Part shown: positions 31,644-46,295 of the stretch, in pieces
Numbering within the stretch: position 1 is the stretch's first letter
How the letters are laid out: each line of letters begins with the position of its first letter
From: Cenococcum geophilum 1.58
Taxonomy: Eukaryota; Ascomycota; Dothideomycetes; Gloniales; Gloniaceae
NCBI GenBank assembly: GCA_001692895.1
Contig: KV748209.1
Coordinates: 1,054,001 to 1,118,000, forward strand
Length of the DNA: 64,000 bases
Direction of reading: 5' to 3'
Notes under the pieces: model-generated
Seen by the model: the letters and a program-made list of their open reading frames with translations, nothing else
The model's database searches: none
Told to the model about the DNA's origin: nothing
Position numbers and translations under genes: made by a program

Positions 31644-33825
31644 GTTAATAACTACTATAATATTTATAAACCTATTACTATTAGGCAGGTTAACTATAAA
31701 GTTAATTAAAATATCTTGCTATCTTTGCATTAGAATTGGTAACGGTTAAAGTACTCCTTACTTCTTTATATAAGAGGTCTTCTTATATATATACATTCTG
31801 CATGCTTAAACGTATTTTTATATATAGTTATACATTATAGGCCAGTAATATATTTATTAGATAATCTTATAGGTCTTTATATAGTTAGGATGCCCTATTA
31901 TAGGGGAATTATATATAAATTTAAGTATCTTAAATTATAAGGGTTTAGAATTTAGGATTACTATCTTCTATTAATAGTATAACTAATTATTACGGATTTT
32001 GTATTTAGTGAGTATAATATTCTTATATTACCGTTTCCCTATTTAAATCGTTTTTATTATATCTACTATTTAGGGGTCGTTTTTATATTCGTGCTCTATT
32101 AATTTATTAATTTCTATATCCTACTTATTAATTTCTAATTTATTCCTATTAAGCTCCGCGTTTAGAAATATAGGGCGTAGTTTCTTAAAGTGTTTAGGGG
32201 GTAGTAGAATTTATAATTAATTTATAATCCGTTTATTAGAGGCGTTTATAGGTAAGTTTTATAATTATTATATTAATAAGTTAGGCTTCTAATTAAGTTT
32301 GCTAGGTTAGTATGTAATCTTAAAGTTAAATTATAAAAGGTATTTAGCCTAATAAATTTAGCGCTGTGTTAATTACTTTATAGTTATAAAGTACTATAGG
32401 TTTTTATAGTCCGTTAATACGCGTATTAGGAATAACAATCCTTTAAGTTCTAAACGCTATTGTTTAAAACATTTAATAATTATAAGTAGTTCCTTATTAT
32501 ATGTTTTATAATTTAATTTAGTAGGGGTAAGTTTCTAGGAGAGAAAGGCTACTAGGCGCAGCTTGCCGTTCTTATTATATTGCGATAATAATCCTCCTAG
32601 TATATAATTAGATAAGTCTATTTTAACGATATATTTAAGGTCTAGATTAAAGTGGGTAAGAATTAAAGTAGTTATAAAATAATATTTTAGGTCATTAAAA
32701 GCTTGTTTATATTTAGTAGTCTATTTAAATCTTATATTTTTCCTTATTAAGTTTACTAATAGCTAAATAATTTTTAAGAAGTAATTAATAAATTAATAGT
32801 AGAAATTTGTAAATCCTAGAAATCCTTAGATGTTTTATATACTACTAGAACTTTTTTAGTTTATAATTACAGCAATTTTCTTAGGGTTTATTTTAATTCT
32901 ATTGCGGGATATAATTAGGCCTAAGTATATAACTTTAGATATATAAAACTTATATTTCTTAATATTGCATTATAAGCCTATATTTTATAGGCGTTTAAGG
33001 ACTATTTAGATGTGCTTCTAATGCTTAGAAAGTAAAGACAAATAAATTAAGATATTATTAATATACGCGGTAATAAATATATTAAGGAATTTGCGAAGCG
33101 TATTATTAACGTATTACTAAAACGTACTAGGACCGTTCTTTACACTAAACGGTATTACTAAGTATTTAAAAAGTCCCTATCGTATATAGAAAGCTATATA
33201 CTTTTTATCTCCTTTATAAATACGGATTTAATTAAAGGTAGCTACTACATTAAGCTTTATAAAGTATTATACTTTTACTAAGCGGTTAAGCGTTTCTTAT
33301 AGTAGAGGAATTAAATATTGGTTTTAAATTATAATTATATTTAGGGCTTAATAATTAATATAGAACCTTAAGCCTCCTTTAGGTTTCTTAATATATAGTA
33401 TAAGTAAGGCGAATAGTAATTAACTAGGGTGAATAAATTCTTTCTTTAGGTGCTCTTTAAGGTATTATTATATTATAAGCAGCTCTTTTTATAACATACC
33501 GTATAACGGGCCGAACTTTAGCGTTATACTAGGTTTAAATTCTATCTTAAAATCGTGCTTATCTTAGTACGGGGGTAGTTAGTTTATAAATTATTTCTTA
33601 AATATATTAATTAGATCGTAATATTCTTTAGGTATAAGAGGTTAGGGGTTAATATATTACTTTAGTTCTAACGCTTTCTTAATATCTTCTAGTATTATAG
33701 TAAAGATCTTATAGTTTTATTTTCTTACTAATAAATAAAAGGGTACTGTTAGTAATATAAGGTAATATTATATATCTACAAGTTATAGGTAGTATAATAA
33801 TTGTTATTCTATCTTCTTCTTACTT

Positions 33826-34050
33826 AAGGAAGGGTGAGGAGCTTAGGGCTCCTCGCCACACTAATGCCGCGGTAACACGTAACGGCAACTTGCCTTACAT
33901 AACGGCAACTTGCCTTACGTAACGGCAACTTGCCTTACGTAAAGGCAACTTACCTATATTCCTAACACTGGCAATTCTTCTTTTGCGGTTGCCATCTATA
34001 TATATATACCGCTTAACTAGCGTAATAAATATTAATCCTCCTTACTTACT
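33826..34050. repeat. Fragment related to the Copia LTR and its adjoining sequence
   Basis: Matches the LTR core (gaaggg-gaggagctta...cctcgccac...gccgcgg) and about 95 bp of sequence next to the left LTR of the Copia element (cttcttttgcggttgccatc). No second LTR or target duplication was found. Contains a 20-bp tandem array. Confidence 0.6.
33878..33957. repeat. 20-bp tandem repeat, 4 copies
   Basis: Units read cgtaacggcaacttgcctta with one to three changes. The related Copia LTRs hold only a single corresponding segment, so the array expanded in this copy alone. Confidence 0.8.
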
Positions 34051-35983
34051 ATTGCTATTCTTCTTCTAGTCTAGTAAGCTACTTAGCTTTTAGCGTGCCT
34101 ATTCTAGGCCTATTAGTAATTCTTATATAGGTGCTCTGTTCCAGTTTAGTTTCTATTTTCACTATATAAGGATTTTCTATCTAAATTCCTTTATAGTTTC
34201 TTTTAATTTGCGTCTTGTAAGTAGATCCTTAAAGTCCTCTTACTTTTTAATTTTAGTTTGCTTAATAGTCCTTATTTATATCTAGAAATCTTAGTTCTAT
34301 AGGATTTTTAATCCTAAGCTTACTTCTTTTTTAAGCTTAGCTTCAGCCTTAGTCTAACTAGACTTTTATAGTATTCTTATCTTATCTTAAAAGTCTTAAA
34401 TCTTACTTATCTTACTTTAAGAATCTTATACCTTTAGGAAACTTCGTCCTAAGCTTATTTATATATTATTAAACTAAGCCGTTGCTCTACTCTATCGGTT
34501 ATCGTCTATTATAGGTTCTTAAGCATATTTTATCTCCTTTTAACAATTTTAAGCGTCTTTTATTTCTTCTTAAAAATCTTAAGCCTATAGCCTTTTGCCT
34601 TTATTAAGTGGTAAGCTAGTACTAGCAGTCGTCTACTTACTTAATCCTTTTTTTATTTTAGATATTTCTTCTTCTATCTTATAAAGTAATAGATACTATA
34701 TCTAATAGTGTTATAATGTCTATTACTAATCCTTACTTTATAGCGGTCTCGGTTTTTACTTCTAATATAATATCTCTAAGGCTTATATACTTCCAGTAAG
34801 CTACTTTAATTACCTTATTGTCACTAAATATTTCGCCTATATTAAAGTTATTATCCTTAATATCCAATCTATAAGATAGTTTATTAGTTCCTTTAAATTT
34901 TAATAATTTTAGCTTCTGTAGCTAATAGCTTACGCTATACTTAACGTCTTTATAAATTTAGTATGCGTTATTATAGTAAAACGCGAAACTTTTAATTAAA
35001 TATTCCTTTGTTCCTTATAGCATATTATTATCCCCTATATATATATATATATATATATCGTCTACTAGTCTTATTCCTCTTACTATATAGTAACTTTACC
35101 TATTTTTATAGTCTCTAATAAAATAACCTTATTTTCTATAATTTATATAAGCTCCTTTTTTAAACTATTTTTCTTACTATAGAGTTCGCCTAAACGTCTT
35201 CTACTATTAAGATCCCTAGTTTAGCCTCTGCTTCTTAGACCTTTAATTACCTAATTCTTATTCTCTAGGTTTCTATAGTTTTTTATTTTATTTTCTATTT
35301 TCTTTAGTACCGCTTAGGTCTATTAGCTCTACGCTATATTATAGTTTTTAGTTTTAACTTTATTGTTATATGCCCTATGCCTTATATAACTATAGAACTC
35401 TATCCTAACCCTTCTTAGCCTACTCTCCTTAGTAGATCCTATTATTAATCTTAATTACTTAATTAATTAATTCCCTAAGAATATTTATATCTTTTATTAG
35501 AATAATTACGTTCTAGACTTTTACTTTAAGTCCTTATTTATACTATACTATAAGCGCCTTATTATTCTATTTAACTTATCTAGCTAATATCTAAAACTAT
35601 ATTATATACTTAATTGCTAAGGTCCGTTATATTAAGTTTTAAAGCTTTTATTTTACTATAGTAGTTGCTTCTAGGTCTCTAAATATTTACGTTAGTTATT
35701 CTATAAACCCATTTTAACTAGCAAATATATATTATACTTCTTGGTTAGTAGTTACTATACCGTTTTCCTATACCTCCATAAGGTAAGGTTTAAACTACTT
35801 AAGTGCCCTTCCTAATAGGAATAGTTCTACGTAGGCTATTTAATCTATAGGTATTACTAGCTTCGCTCCTTCTTATATAACCTTAAAATGCATCTATATA
35901 AAGAATCCCTTAAGTTTTAACTTCTTGCCTAAGAATTTCTTAATAGATAGTAGCTTAATCTTTACTACTCTAATCCTATTAAT

Positions 35984-36409
35984 TGTTACGGGCGCTTTAA
36001 GTACTATGTTACAACTACTTAGAGAGGAGTCGGAAGAAGCTAGTTGGTTAATTCAAGCACGGTCTAGGATGGAACCGGTAGAACTATGTGACGAGGAATA
36101 GTAACTGAGGTTATATGATATGTTACGTATTAAACGAGAGGAACGAGAGGAACTTACGTACCTTATGTATAAAACGTACATTATGTATAAGAAGGATTTT
36201 ATAGGAGTACGGTTGTGTATTTAAGGACCCTTAGTCCCTACCTAGATAGTTCCTTCCTTATAGTGATTCTTAGAATATAATTAGAGTTAATCTATTAGGC
36301 AACCACTCCACCAGTTATTATTACGTTGTTAACTACTATCTTTGCATTTCCTATATACCTAGCCCATTAATAGAACCCACCGTAGTACTTACTATAAGGT
36401 TCCGTTATA
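35984..36409 (+). repeat. 5' LTR of element E
   Basis: 426 bp, pairs with 46296-46721. Target repeat TTAAT lies immediately to the left. Confidence 0.85.
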
Positions 36410-39400
36410 CAATTACTACCTAGTTATAGTATTAAATATAAAAGTCGAATAACATGCCACTAAAAGCAGCCACTATAACGCTATTGACGGCGGCAACTAT
36501 GTTAAGGTTAGGGGGTGATACTAGTATAGTGGACACTAACTTGTAACAACCTGTGACGGTGGAATAATTATAAGAAATAGTTAACTAGTTAATAGAGAAC
36601 AATGCGGCACTTAAATAAAGGATTAATAAAATAGGCGTAGCAAAGGTTAAGTTACTATTAATTAAAAGATTTTTAGAAGAGAGATCAAAGCTTAAAGGAT
36701 TCCTTATGTAAATACACTTTAAGGTTGCGCAAGAGGGAGCAAAGCTGGCGATACCTATAGATCAAATAGCGTATATAGGGTTATTCTTAACAGGAAGAGC
36801 ACTTAAATGGTTTAAGCCTTACCTTATAGAAATATAGGCAAACGGAATAATAACTACGAACTAAGAGGTACGGTTTATATTTTTAAGCTAGAGCGGATTT
36901 GTAGAGTAATTTATATAAATGTTTAGAAACCTAGAGGCAGTGATTACGGCGAAAAGAAAACTCTAAGATATTACGTAGCGAACCTTAGTAATTAAGTATA
37001 TAACGTAGTTTTAAACATTAGCAACATAAGTTAAGTGGAATAATAAGGCGCTTATAGCATAGTATAAGTAAGGACTTAAGGCTAAAGTCTAGGACGTAAT
37101 TATTCTAATAGAAGATATAGATACCCTAAGGGAACTAATAGATTAAGCGATAAAAATTGATAATAGGATCTACTAAAGGGAATAGACCAAGAGAGGTTAG
37201 GATAGAGTTCTATAGTCGTATAAGACGTAGAGCACGCAATAACCAAAGCTAAGTTAGAAACTATAGTATGGCGCAGAGCTAATAGACCTAAGTGGTACTA
37301 AAGAAGCCTATAAGAGATAGAGTAAGAAACTATAGAAACCTAGAGGTTAAGGATTTAGTAATTATAGAACTAAGGAGCAGAGGCTAAACTAAGGATCTTA
37401 GCAGTAGAAGACGTTTAGGCGGACTCTATAGTAAAGTTAATAGTTTAGAGACAGAGCTTATATAAATTATAGGAAACAGGGTTATTTTATAAGGGATTGT
37501 AAAGATAGTTAAAGTTATTATATAATAAAGGGAACCTAATTAGCAGAAGATATATATGTATAGAGGGATGATAGTATACTATAAGGAATAAAAGAGTGTT
37601 TAATTAGAAGTTTCGCGTTTTGTTATAACAACGTATACTAAATTTATAAAGACGCTAAGTATGGCGTAAGCTATTAGCTATAGGAGCTAGCACCTATAAG
37701 ATATAGAGGAACCAATAAACCAGTTCGCAGATTGGATATTAAGGACGATAAATTTAATATAGGCGAAACATTTTATAACGATAAGGCAACGGAAGTAGCT
37801 TACTAGGAGTATATAGACCTTAGAGATGTTATACTAGAGGTAGAGAATAATTCCACTATAGAATAGGGAATATTAGTAGGGATTAAGACCCTACTAGACA
37901 CAATGTCTATCGCTTTACGAGACGTAAGAGAAGTAGGACAGTGAACTACTTCGGCACTTAATAAAGGTAAAAGGCTAAAGGCTTAAGATTCTTAAGACAA
38001 GATAAGAGACAACTAAGATTCTTAAAGTAAGATAAGGTATACCTAAGGACTTATAATGGACGAAAACCAATAGAGTAGGGCAGTAGCTTAGTTTAAAGAT
38101 ATATAAATAAGCTCGGGATAAGAGTTCCCAACGGCATAAGATTCTTAAGATGAGATGAGTAAGATTTAAGATTTTTAAGACGAGATAAGAACACTATGGA
38201 TGCCTAGTTGGACTAAGGCGGGAGCTAAGCTTAAGATAGAAGCGAGCTTAGGATTAAAGAATCTAAGGGACTAAGAATTTGGAGTATAAATTAGGACACC
38301 TATAAGCAAGAGGTAAGGAGCTTCTTTATAGATTAGAGAATCTATAATATAAATAGTAGTTAAACTAGGAGATAGATATATAGACCTAGAAGACTTATTA
38401 GGGGAATATAGTGTTTAGCCTAAAGATTAAAAGTTCGATACTAAGATTAAGAAGTATAATGACTTCAAGATCTACTTATAAGACGCGAAAAAAAGGAAAC
38501 TATGGAGGAATTTAGAGCAAGAATTACCTTATAGCAAGAATAGAAACTAGATAAGAGATCTAGTATATTAGGACGTATAAGGGATAGAGCGCTAGTATAA
38601 AGAATCACCAATAGACTTAGAACAGGCATACTAAGAGCTAAGTAGCTTACTGAACTGGAATAAGAAGAGGATCTAGGGATTCCTATTAGGTTTAAGGAAT
38701 AATATACTAAAGGCTATTACGATATAGCAATAAAGAGATATTTCCTTACGGATAAGCTATATATACTTAAGCAGCTATACTAAAAGTGGTATAGGCAGCG
38801 ATATAATGATAAGTGGGAAGATTTCTATATATAGTTAGACGAAAAAGTTATCCAAGACCACCCGATCACAGAGAAGGCTATAACTTATATTAAGGGGGCC
38901 TTAATTATAATATTAAAGGATCTAGAGGAGTAATTAGAGGACTAGAGAAGTAAAAGGCGAATCTTAGTACCTATAAATAAAGTCGTAACGCTTAGATTAA
39001 CACGAGAAAGGTTTAAACTTAAGGATAAGGATAAGCCGAGAGTTAACCCAAGATATTAAGCATATTATATACTATTATAGATAGTATATATGGATAATGT
39101 GTGTAATATATATAGAGCACTAAAGGATAAAAATCGGAAGTATCCAATAAGGATATATTAGATAATGGACGAGGCGAAATATTAAAACGCTAAGTATATA
39201 CATAGTTAGCACCTAGTAGAAGTTTAAGAATAAGGGGACTTAATACTTTAACCAGGAAGATTCCTTACGGAAGAATACCTAGATGGATGATAATAGTGGG
39301 AATGTTTAGAAAATACCTGTTTATAGCATATTAAAGATAAAAAGCGAATTAAGTATTAGCCTAAGTTAGACCAAGTATAAATAGGATCTAGCAGCTAATA

Positions 39401-40313
39401 GTTGGGAAAAGTAGAGGCCTACGGGACTAGAGGGAGCCAGTAGTAGAGCCTTAGACCCTTAAAGGAATTTAAGGACGATACTTAAATTTATAAGTTAAAT
39501 AGCAAGATTAATAGTTTAAGGCATTAATAGATAGTGGAGTAATAAGGAACTATATCTTGCTAACAGCAGTTAAAAGAATGGGATTACCACATAGATAGAA
39601 GGAACGTCCTTACCTATTAGTGATAATTTTAGGAGATCTGATAGCCTATAGAGGAGGTATTATTAATCTTAAAATAGGACCTATTTAGTTAACTATTAAG
39701 GGAAGATAAATTGAGATGTCTTTTAATATATTACTATTAGGGAATAATAAGGTAGTACTAGGAATGCCTTAGTTACAGGAATATAATTTAAAGATCGATT
39801 AGATTATAGGACAGGTTAATATTAGGGATACTTAACGCCGTAAGATGTAATAATAAGCCAAGCTGGTATAGTACTAAGTAAGAGCGACCTACGAAGAAAC
39901 GGAAAAAGGGCTAAGCTATATACTAAAGAGATACTATAAGTATAGTAAGAAGTTATAGTTACCTAAGAGTAAAAAGCTATTAGAGTATATAGCATAGGAC
40001 TATAAGATAGAATTAGAACTAGAAATAAGTCTAAGGTTCTTTTTAATTTATAAGCTTACTAAAAAAGAAGGTAAAGTATTAAAAGAGTTTATTTAAGAAA
40101 ACTTATAAAAGGGATATATTAGACCATCGCAGTTATTAGCGGGTTATCTAGTACTATTCGTACTAAAGAAAAATGGCAAACTAAAACTATATATTAACTA
40201 TAGATAGTTAAACAGCATTATAAGAAAGGATAGGTATTCTTTACCCTTAATTAGCGAAATTTAAGACAGGATAGGTAATGTAAAAATCTTTACGAAGATA
40301 GATCTAAGATAGG

Positions 40314-40733
40314 TGTAACGAAGCCTTATAGTAGAAGCTACGGTAGACTTGTCAATAGGCTAGGTATATAGATATCGCAATAGGTCGACAACGTAGTAAT
40401 AACTAGTGGAGTAGTTGCCTAACAGATTAACTCTAATTATATTCTAAGAATTACTATAAGGAAGGAACTATCTAGGTAGGGATTATAGGTCCTTAAATAC
40501 ACAACCATACTCCTAAGAAAGTCGTTACTCTATCTACTCTATCTACTCTATTTACTCTATTATAAATCTTATAGATTATATAGATTATATAGATTATATT
40601 ATATAACTCTACTTACTATTCCTTATTATATAGTTCTACGGGTTTTATCCTAAACCGTGTTTATATTAACTAACTAGCTTTCTCTAACTCTTCTCTAAGT
40701 AGTTATAATATTATACTTAAAGCGTCCATAATA
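40314..40733 (-). repeat. 3' LTR of element H
   Basis: 420 bp, begins TGTAACGAAGCC on the plus strand directly after target repeat ATAGG. Confidence 0.85.
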
Positions 40734-42677
40734 CCATCTCCCTCCTCTTTATCTTTATTTTTAAAGATACCTAATATCTCTAAGTTGTTTACTAAAGGTG
40801 CAATATCCGTCTAATTAATTTGGTTAATATTATTACTTATAATACCTAAAGTACCTTCTTCTTCTTTAACTCTTTATTATACGCGTACAGTCTCCTCTAT
40901 ACTGTTGCTTAGTGAAGTAATACCGTCTCTATATTCTTGTTGTGCGAAAGAGGGGTTAGTTTGCGTTACGTTGGCAAGTCCCTTATCCCGGCAACCTTCC
41001 TCTTATTTAGAGTGCACTAGAGCAAACATTTAATCGTCTTACAATGTTCGCTCGGTTTCTAACGCTGAGTGTACGCATCCTATGACTCTTAATTGTCTCT
41101 AGATGTTGCTCCTTCCGTCTTGTAAAGCAATAGATGCCGTATCCAACGGTGTTATAATGCCCATTACTAAACCTTGCTCTATGGCGGTCTTAGTCTCTAC
41201 TTCTATTACGTTATTAAGGTTTAGATATCCCTAGTTAGTTCCTTTACTATCCTTATCGCTATTAATTAATAAGTATTCCGACTCCATTATTATTATTACT
41301 AATCGTTATCCGTATATTACTGTAATATCTTAATCTAGCTTATAGAGTCGATCTTAATCTCTATCTAACTCTTTAGTTCCTTTAAGTCCTTTTAACTCCG
41401 GCTCTTATAGCTAATAGCTTATACCGTACTTAGCGTCTTTATAAATTTGGTATGCGTTATTATAACAAAACGCAAAACTTCTAATTAAATATTCTTTTGT
41501 TCCTCGCAGTATACTATTATTCCTCTATATATATATATTATATACTGCTAGTCTAGTTCCCTTTACTACGTAATAACTTTAACTACTTCTACAGTCTTTG
41601 GCGAAATAACCCTATTTTCCGTAATTTATGCAAGCTCCGTCTTTAAACCATTGTTTTTACTATAGAGTTTGCTTAAACGTCTTCTATTGCTAAGATCCTT
41701 AGTTTAGCCTATGCTCCTTAGTCCTATAATTACTTAATCCTTAACCTCTAGGTTTTTATAGTTTCTTACTCCATCTTTTATAGGCTTCTTTAGTACCACT
41801 TAGGTCTATTAGCTCTGCGCTATACTATAGTTTCTAATTTAGCTTTAGTTNTTNCGTGCTNTATNTCTTATATAACTATANNACTCTATCCTAGCCNCTC
41901 TTAGCCTATTCCCTTTNGAAGATCCTATTATTAATCTTAATCGCTTAATCTATTAATTCCCTTAGGGTATCCGCATCTTCTATCAGAATAATTACGTTCT
42001 GGACTTTAGCCTTAAGTCCCTATTTATACTATGCCATAAGCGCCTTATTATTCCACTTAAGTTATATAGCTAGTGTTTAGAATTATATTATGTACTTAAT
42101 TACTAAAGTTTGTTGCGTTAGGTCCTAAAGCTTTTTTTTTACTATAGTTGTTGCTTCCGGGTCCCCGAACATTTACGTAAGTCGCTCTATAAATCCGTTT
42201 TAGCTTAAAAACATAAACCGTACTTCCTAGTTTATTATTATTATTCCGTTTACTTATATCTCTATAAGATAAGGCTTAAACTATTTAAGTGCTCTTCCTA
42301 ATAAGAACAATCCTGCATATGCTACTTAATCTATAGTTATTACTAGCTTCGCTCCTTCTTACGCAACCTTAAAGTATATTTATATAAGGAATCCTTTAAG
42401 CTTTAATCTCTCTCCTAAGAATCTTTTAATCGATAGTAACTTAACCTTTACTGCCCCTATCCCATTAATCCTATTTTTAAGTGCCGCATTATCTTCTATT
42501 AACTAATTAACTATTATTTATAACTGTTCTACTGTCACAGGTTGTTATAAGTTAGTGTTTATTATACTAGTGTCATTACCTAATCCTAACGTAGTTACCG
42601 CCGTCAATAGTGTTATAGTGGCTGCTTTTAGTGGCATATTATTTAACTTATTAGAACTATAACTGTGGTAGTAATTA

Positions 42678-43097
42678 TATAATAAAGCCTTGTAGTAGAA
42701 GCTACGGTAAACTTGTTAATAGGCTAGGTATGTAGATATCGCAATAGGTTAACAACGTAGTAATAACTAGTGGAGTGGTTGCCTAATAAATTAACTCCAA
42801 TTATATTCTAAGAATTACTATAAGGAAGAAACTATCTAGGTAGGGACTGTGGGTCCTTAAATACACAACCGTACTTCTAAGAAAGTCGTTGCTCTATTTG
42901 CTCTGTCTGCTCTATTTACTCTGTTATAGATCTCGTAGATCACACAGATTACACAGATCACATCACGTAACTCTGCTTACCATTCCTCGTCATATAGTTC
43001 CACGGGTTCCATCCTGGACCGTGCTTGTATTAACTAACTAGCTTCCTCTAACTCTTCTCTAAGTAGTCGTAATATCGTACTTAAAGCGTCCGTAACA
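42678..43097 (-). repeat. 5' LTR of element H
   Basis: 420 bp, ends GTCCGTAACA on the plus strand and is followed by ATAGG. Confidence 0.85.
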
Positions 43098-46000
43098 ATA
43101 GGCGTACTATTAGATTAGAATTAAAGAAGATAATAAATGAAAGGCAGCCTTTAGGTTAAAGGAAGGACTATATAAACTATTAGTTATATAATTTGGGCTT
43201 ATAAACGCACTAGTAACGTTCCAGAAGCGTATTAACAATGTATTAGGAGAACACTTAGATAAATTTGTTATAGTATACCTTAATAATATTATTATCTACT
43301 TAATGACTAAGGAAGAATATGGAGAACACGTTAAATAGGTCTTAAAGAGACTATAGAAAGAACAGATACTAGTAGTAATTAAGAAATATAAGTTCTTTAC
43401 TAGGAAGACCGATTTCGTAGAATTTATTATTAAACTAGGCCAACTTAGTATAGATCTAAAAAAGATTAAGGCTATAGTGAATTGGTAGGAACTAGAGAAT
43501 GTTACGCAATTAAGATTATTCCTAGGGTTTTGCAATTACTATAGAAGGTTTATAGCGTAGTGGTTAAAGGATATTAAGCTATTTACGTAATTAATAAAGA
43601 AAGAAGAATTATAGGCATAGGGAAAAGAGTAATAAGAGCTATTTAAGGAAGTTAAGAGGTTATTTACCCAGGAGCCAGTTCTTAAGATCTATTAACTAGG
43701 ACTAAAGACGGTTATAGAGATAGATGCATTAGACTTTATACTAGGGGCATACTTTATATAAAAGTATTTAAACGGATAGTACCTAGTGGCATATTATAGT
43801 CGGAAGATAATACTATTAGAGTTAAACTATAACATTTACAATAAGGAGTTATTAGGTATAGTTGCAGCACTAAGGAAATAGAGAGCATTCTTGCAAGGTA
43901 TAGAGAAACTATTTATAGTTAAAACGGATTATAAGAACCTAATGGGGTTCCTAATAACTAAAGAACTTAACTAAAGATAGGTTAGATAGGCAGAGATGCT
44001 TATAGAATACTATTTTAAGATTTAGCATACTAAGGGTACAGATAACACGCAAGCCGATATATTAAGTTGAAAAGCTAAACTATAAAACAATAAGAAGCCA
44101 TTAGAGGCTTTACTATTAAAAGATATAGACGGATTAATTAGATACAATTACCTGAAAATTATAGTAACTTAGGAAAATAAACTAAAGGGAGTTTATAAGT
44201 TACTAAAAAGCTTTTAGGTATAAAGAATTCTAAAAGCATAGCTAGAAGATCTATAGTCGGATATATACGAAAACTAAGAAGTAAAGTATATCCTAAGAAG
44301 TATAGCAGAGCAGTTTATGGAGGACTTCTATAAGGGACTAACTTAAGGACATAACGGAGCTATAGGCTTAGTATTAAGACTCTAGGAGGAGTATATTATT
44401 AATAGAATCTAAAACCTAGTATAAAAGGTTATAAGAGAATGTTTAGATTATTAGAGAAACAAACTAACGAGGCATAAGCTATATAGAGGGCTATAACCTA
44501 TTAAAATACCAGAGAGACTATAGGAGGTTATATTATAGGACTTTATTATTAAGTTACTAAAGTTAAGAGATTCTATTACCGGATAAGACTATAACGCGAT
44601 TTTAGTAATAGTAGATAAGCTTATAAAGTAGGGATACTTTATAGTATATACGGAGGAGATATTAGTAGAAGATATCGCTAGAATCTATATTAAGGAAGTG
44701 TTTATAAGATATAAAGCATTAAGTAAGATTATATCGGATAGAGATCTAAGATTTATAGCAGTATTCTAAGAGGTATTCTTAGCAAAATAAGGAGTTTAAG
44801 CAGCAACTTTTACTGTATATTATCCGCAGACAGACGGTTAAACGGAAAGGTTAAATTAGATACTAGAGCAGTATCTAAGGCATTATATTAATCACGTATA
44901 GAATAATTAGGTATCGCTATTACTAGTTATATAGTTTGTATACAATGTAACACTACAAGAAGAAATAGGTATATTACTATTTAAGGCGAATTATAGATAT
45001 AAGCTAAGAACATTATTATCGCTATATTAAGTAAAGAAAACAAATAGCACAGCTAAGTAAAGGATAGAGACATTAATAAATCTTTATAAGAACCTTACGG
45101 AAATAGCTAAGGAAGTACAATAAAGGATAAAAAGGTACTATAATGCTAAAAGATTTAAGGGACTAGATCTTAAGGAGGGAGATAAAGTATGGCTACTACA
45201 TAAAAATTTTAAGAGTTAACGACTAAGTAAGAAGTTAAACCATGTTAGACTAGGACCTTTCAAAATCACGTAAAGGATTTCACTAGTTATATTTAAGTTA
45301 AACCTACCAGCTAAGATGAAAATCTACCCTATATAGTATATTATAATACTAGAGCTAGTATATAGGAATATTAAGCCACTAGTTTACAAAGCAGATATAT
45401 ATAGAGGGCGAGAAGAAGACAAATAGTAAGTTTTAAAGATCGTTAGTTATAAGGACGTTAACAATAAAATATAGTATAAGGTTAAGTGGATAGGCTATAA
45501 TAAGACTACCTAGGAACTACTAGAAAATTTAAAGAACGCTATAGGAAAGGTATAGGAGTATTAGAAGAAAATAGGTTAGGCAACATTAATAAAGAAAAAT
45601 CGCTAAAAAATAAGTCACCTAAGGGGGACCTAGGAAGAGCGACTGCCGAACTACTTAGAGTTGTTCCCTTTATAGGAAGAGAGTTAGTTCTCTTATTACC
45701 AAGTTCCTAAAGACCTTATTCTATAAGTTTCTACTCCTTAGAACGAACCTTCTTATAAACCTTCTTAAGGCGAAGTAATTAAGTAGACGCCGCGATGTAA
45801 GTATCTAGGGCCTTCTATTCCGCATTATAAGAACGTTCCAACTTAGTAAGGGCTTAAGATAGTTTACCATCTAGCTGCGCAGCAGTAGATTAAATATAAA
45901 ACCCTAAGACAAATTAATTAGGGAACTAGACAACTATTAAGAGTAATAGGTCGCGTATATTTAGTATTAGAGGTAAAGCAAACATTACAGAACGAATAAA

Positions 46001-46295
46001 TATTTGCTTTAGTATACTCTAAGTAAGAAAATGGTTATTGCGAAGAAGGGCTTACTAACGCAATATAAACTAACCCCTCTTTCGCATAACGAGAATACAG
46101 AGACGGTATAGTCTTACTAAGAGATAATATCGCAGCAATAGTGCGGGCACGACGTTAGGCGTGTAAAGAAGAGATTGCTTTAGGTATAATAAGTAATAAT
46201 ATTAACTAAATTAATTAGACGGATATTACACCTCTAGTAAATAATTTAGAGATGTTTTAAATCTTTAAAGACGAAGATAAAAAGGAGAGAGATGG

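Larger units (their letters stand above)
23930..33811 (-). mobile_element. Ty3/Gypsy chromovirus-like element A, fossil, split by a Copia insertion
   Basis: Minus-oriented. A probable 3' LTR is about 23930-24227, followed by a polypurine tract (ccccccctttt on the plus strand). The chromodomain/integrase side lies at 24.5-25.6 kb and the reverse transcriptase at about 32.6-33.6 kb. The middle is interrupted by the Copia element at 25650-31643; the gag end is missing at the right, where other repeats abut. The left LTR boundary is approximate. Deeply decayed with very many breaks. Confidence 0.65.
40314..43097 (-). mobile_element. Non-autonomous Gypsy-family element H, nested in E, fossil
   Basis: 2,784 bp, minus-oriented, with 420-bp LTRs (40314-40733 and 42678-43097) related to those of D and E and a perfect target duplication ATAGG (40309-40313 and 43098-43102). 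The interior holds a gag-like portion next to the right LTR and a short 3' terminal portion next to the left LTR; most of pol is absent, so it would have depended on a full-length relative. Many breaks; less decayed than much of its surroundings. Inserted after E. Confidence 0.85.

Noticed and set aside
33878-33957. A CRISPR-like array
   Set aside because: Units are contiguous 20-bp tandems with no spacers, within a retroelement fragment of a eukaryote.
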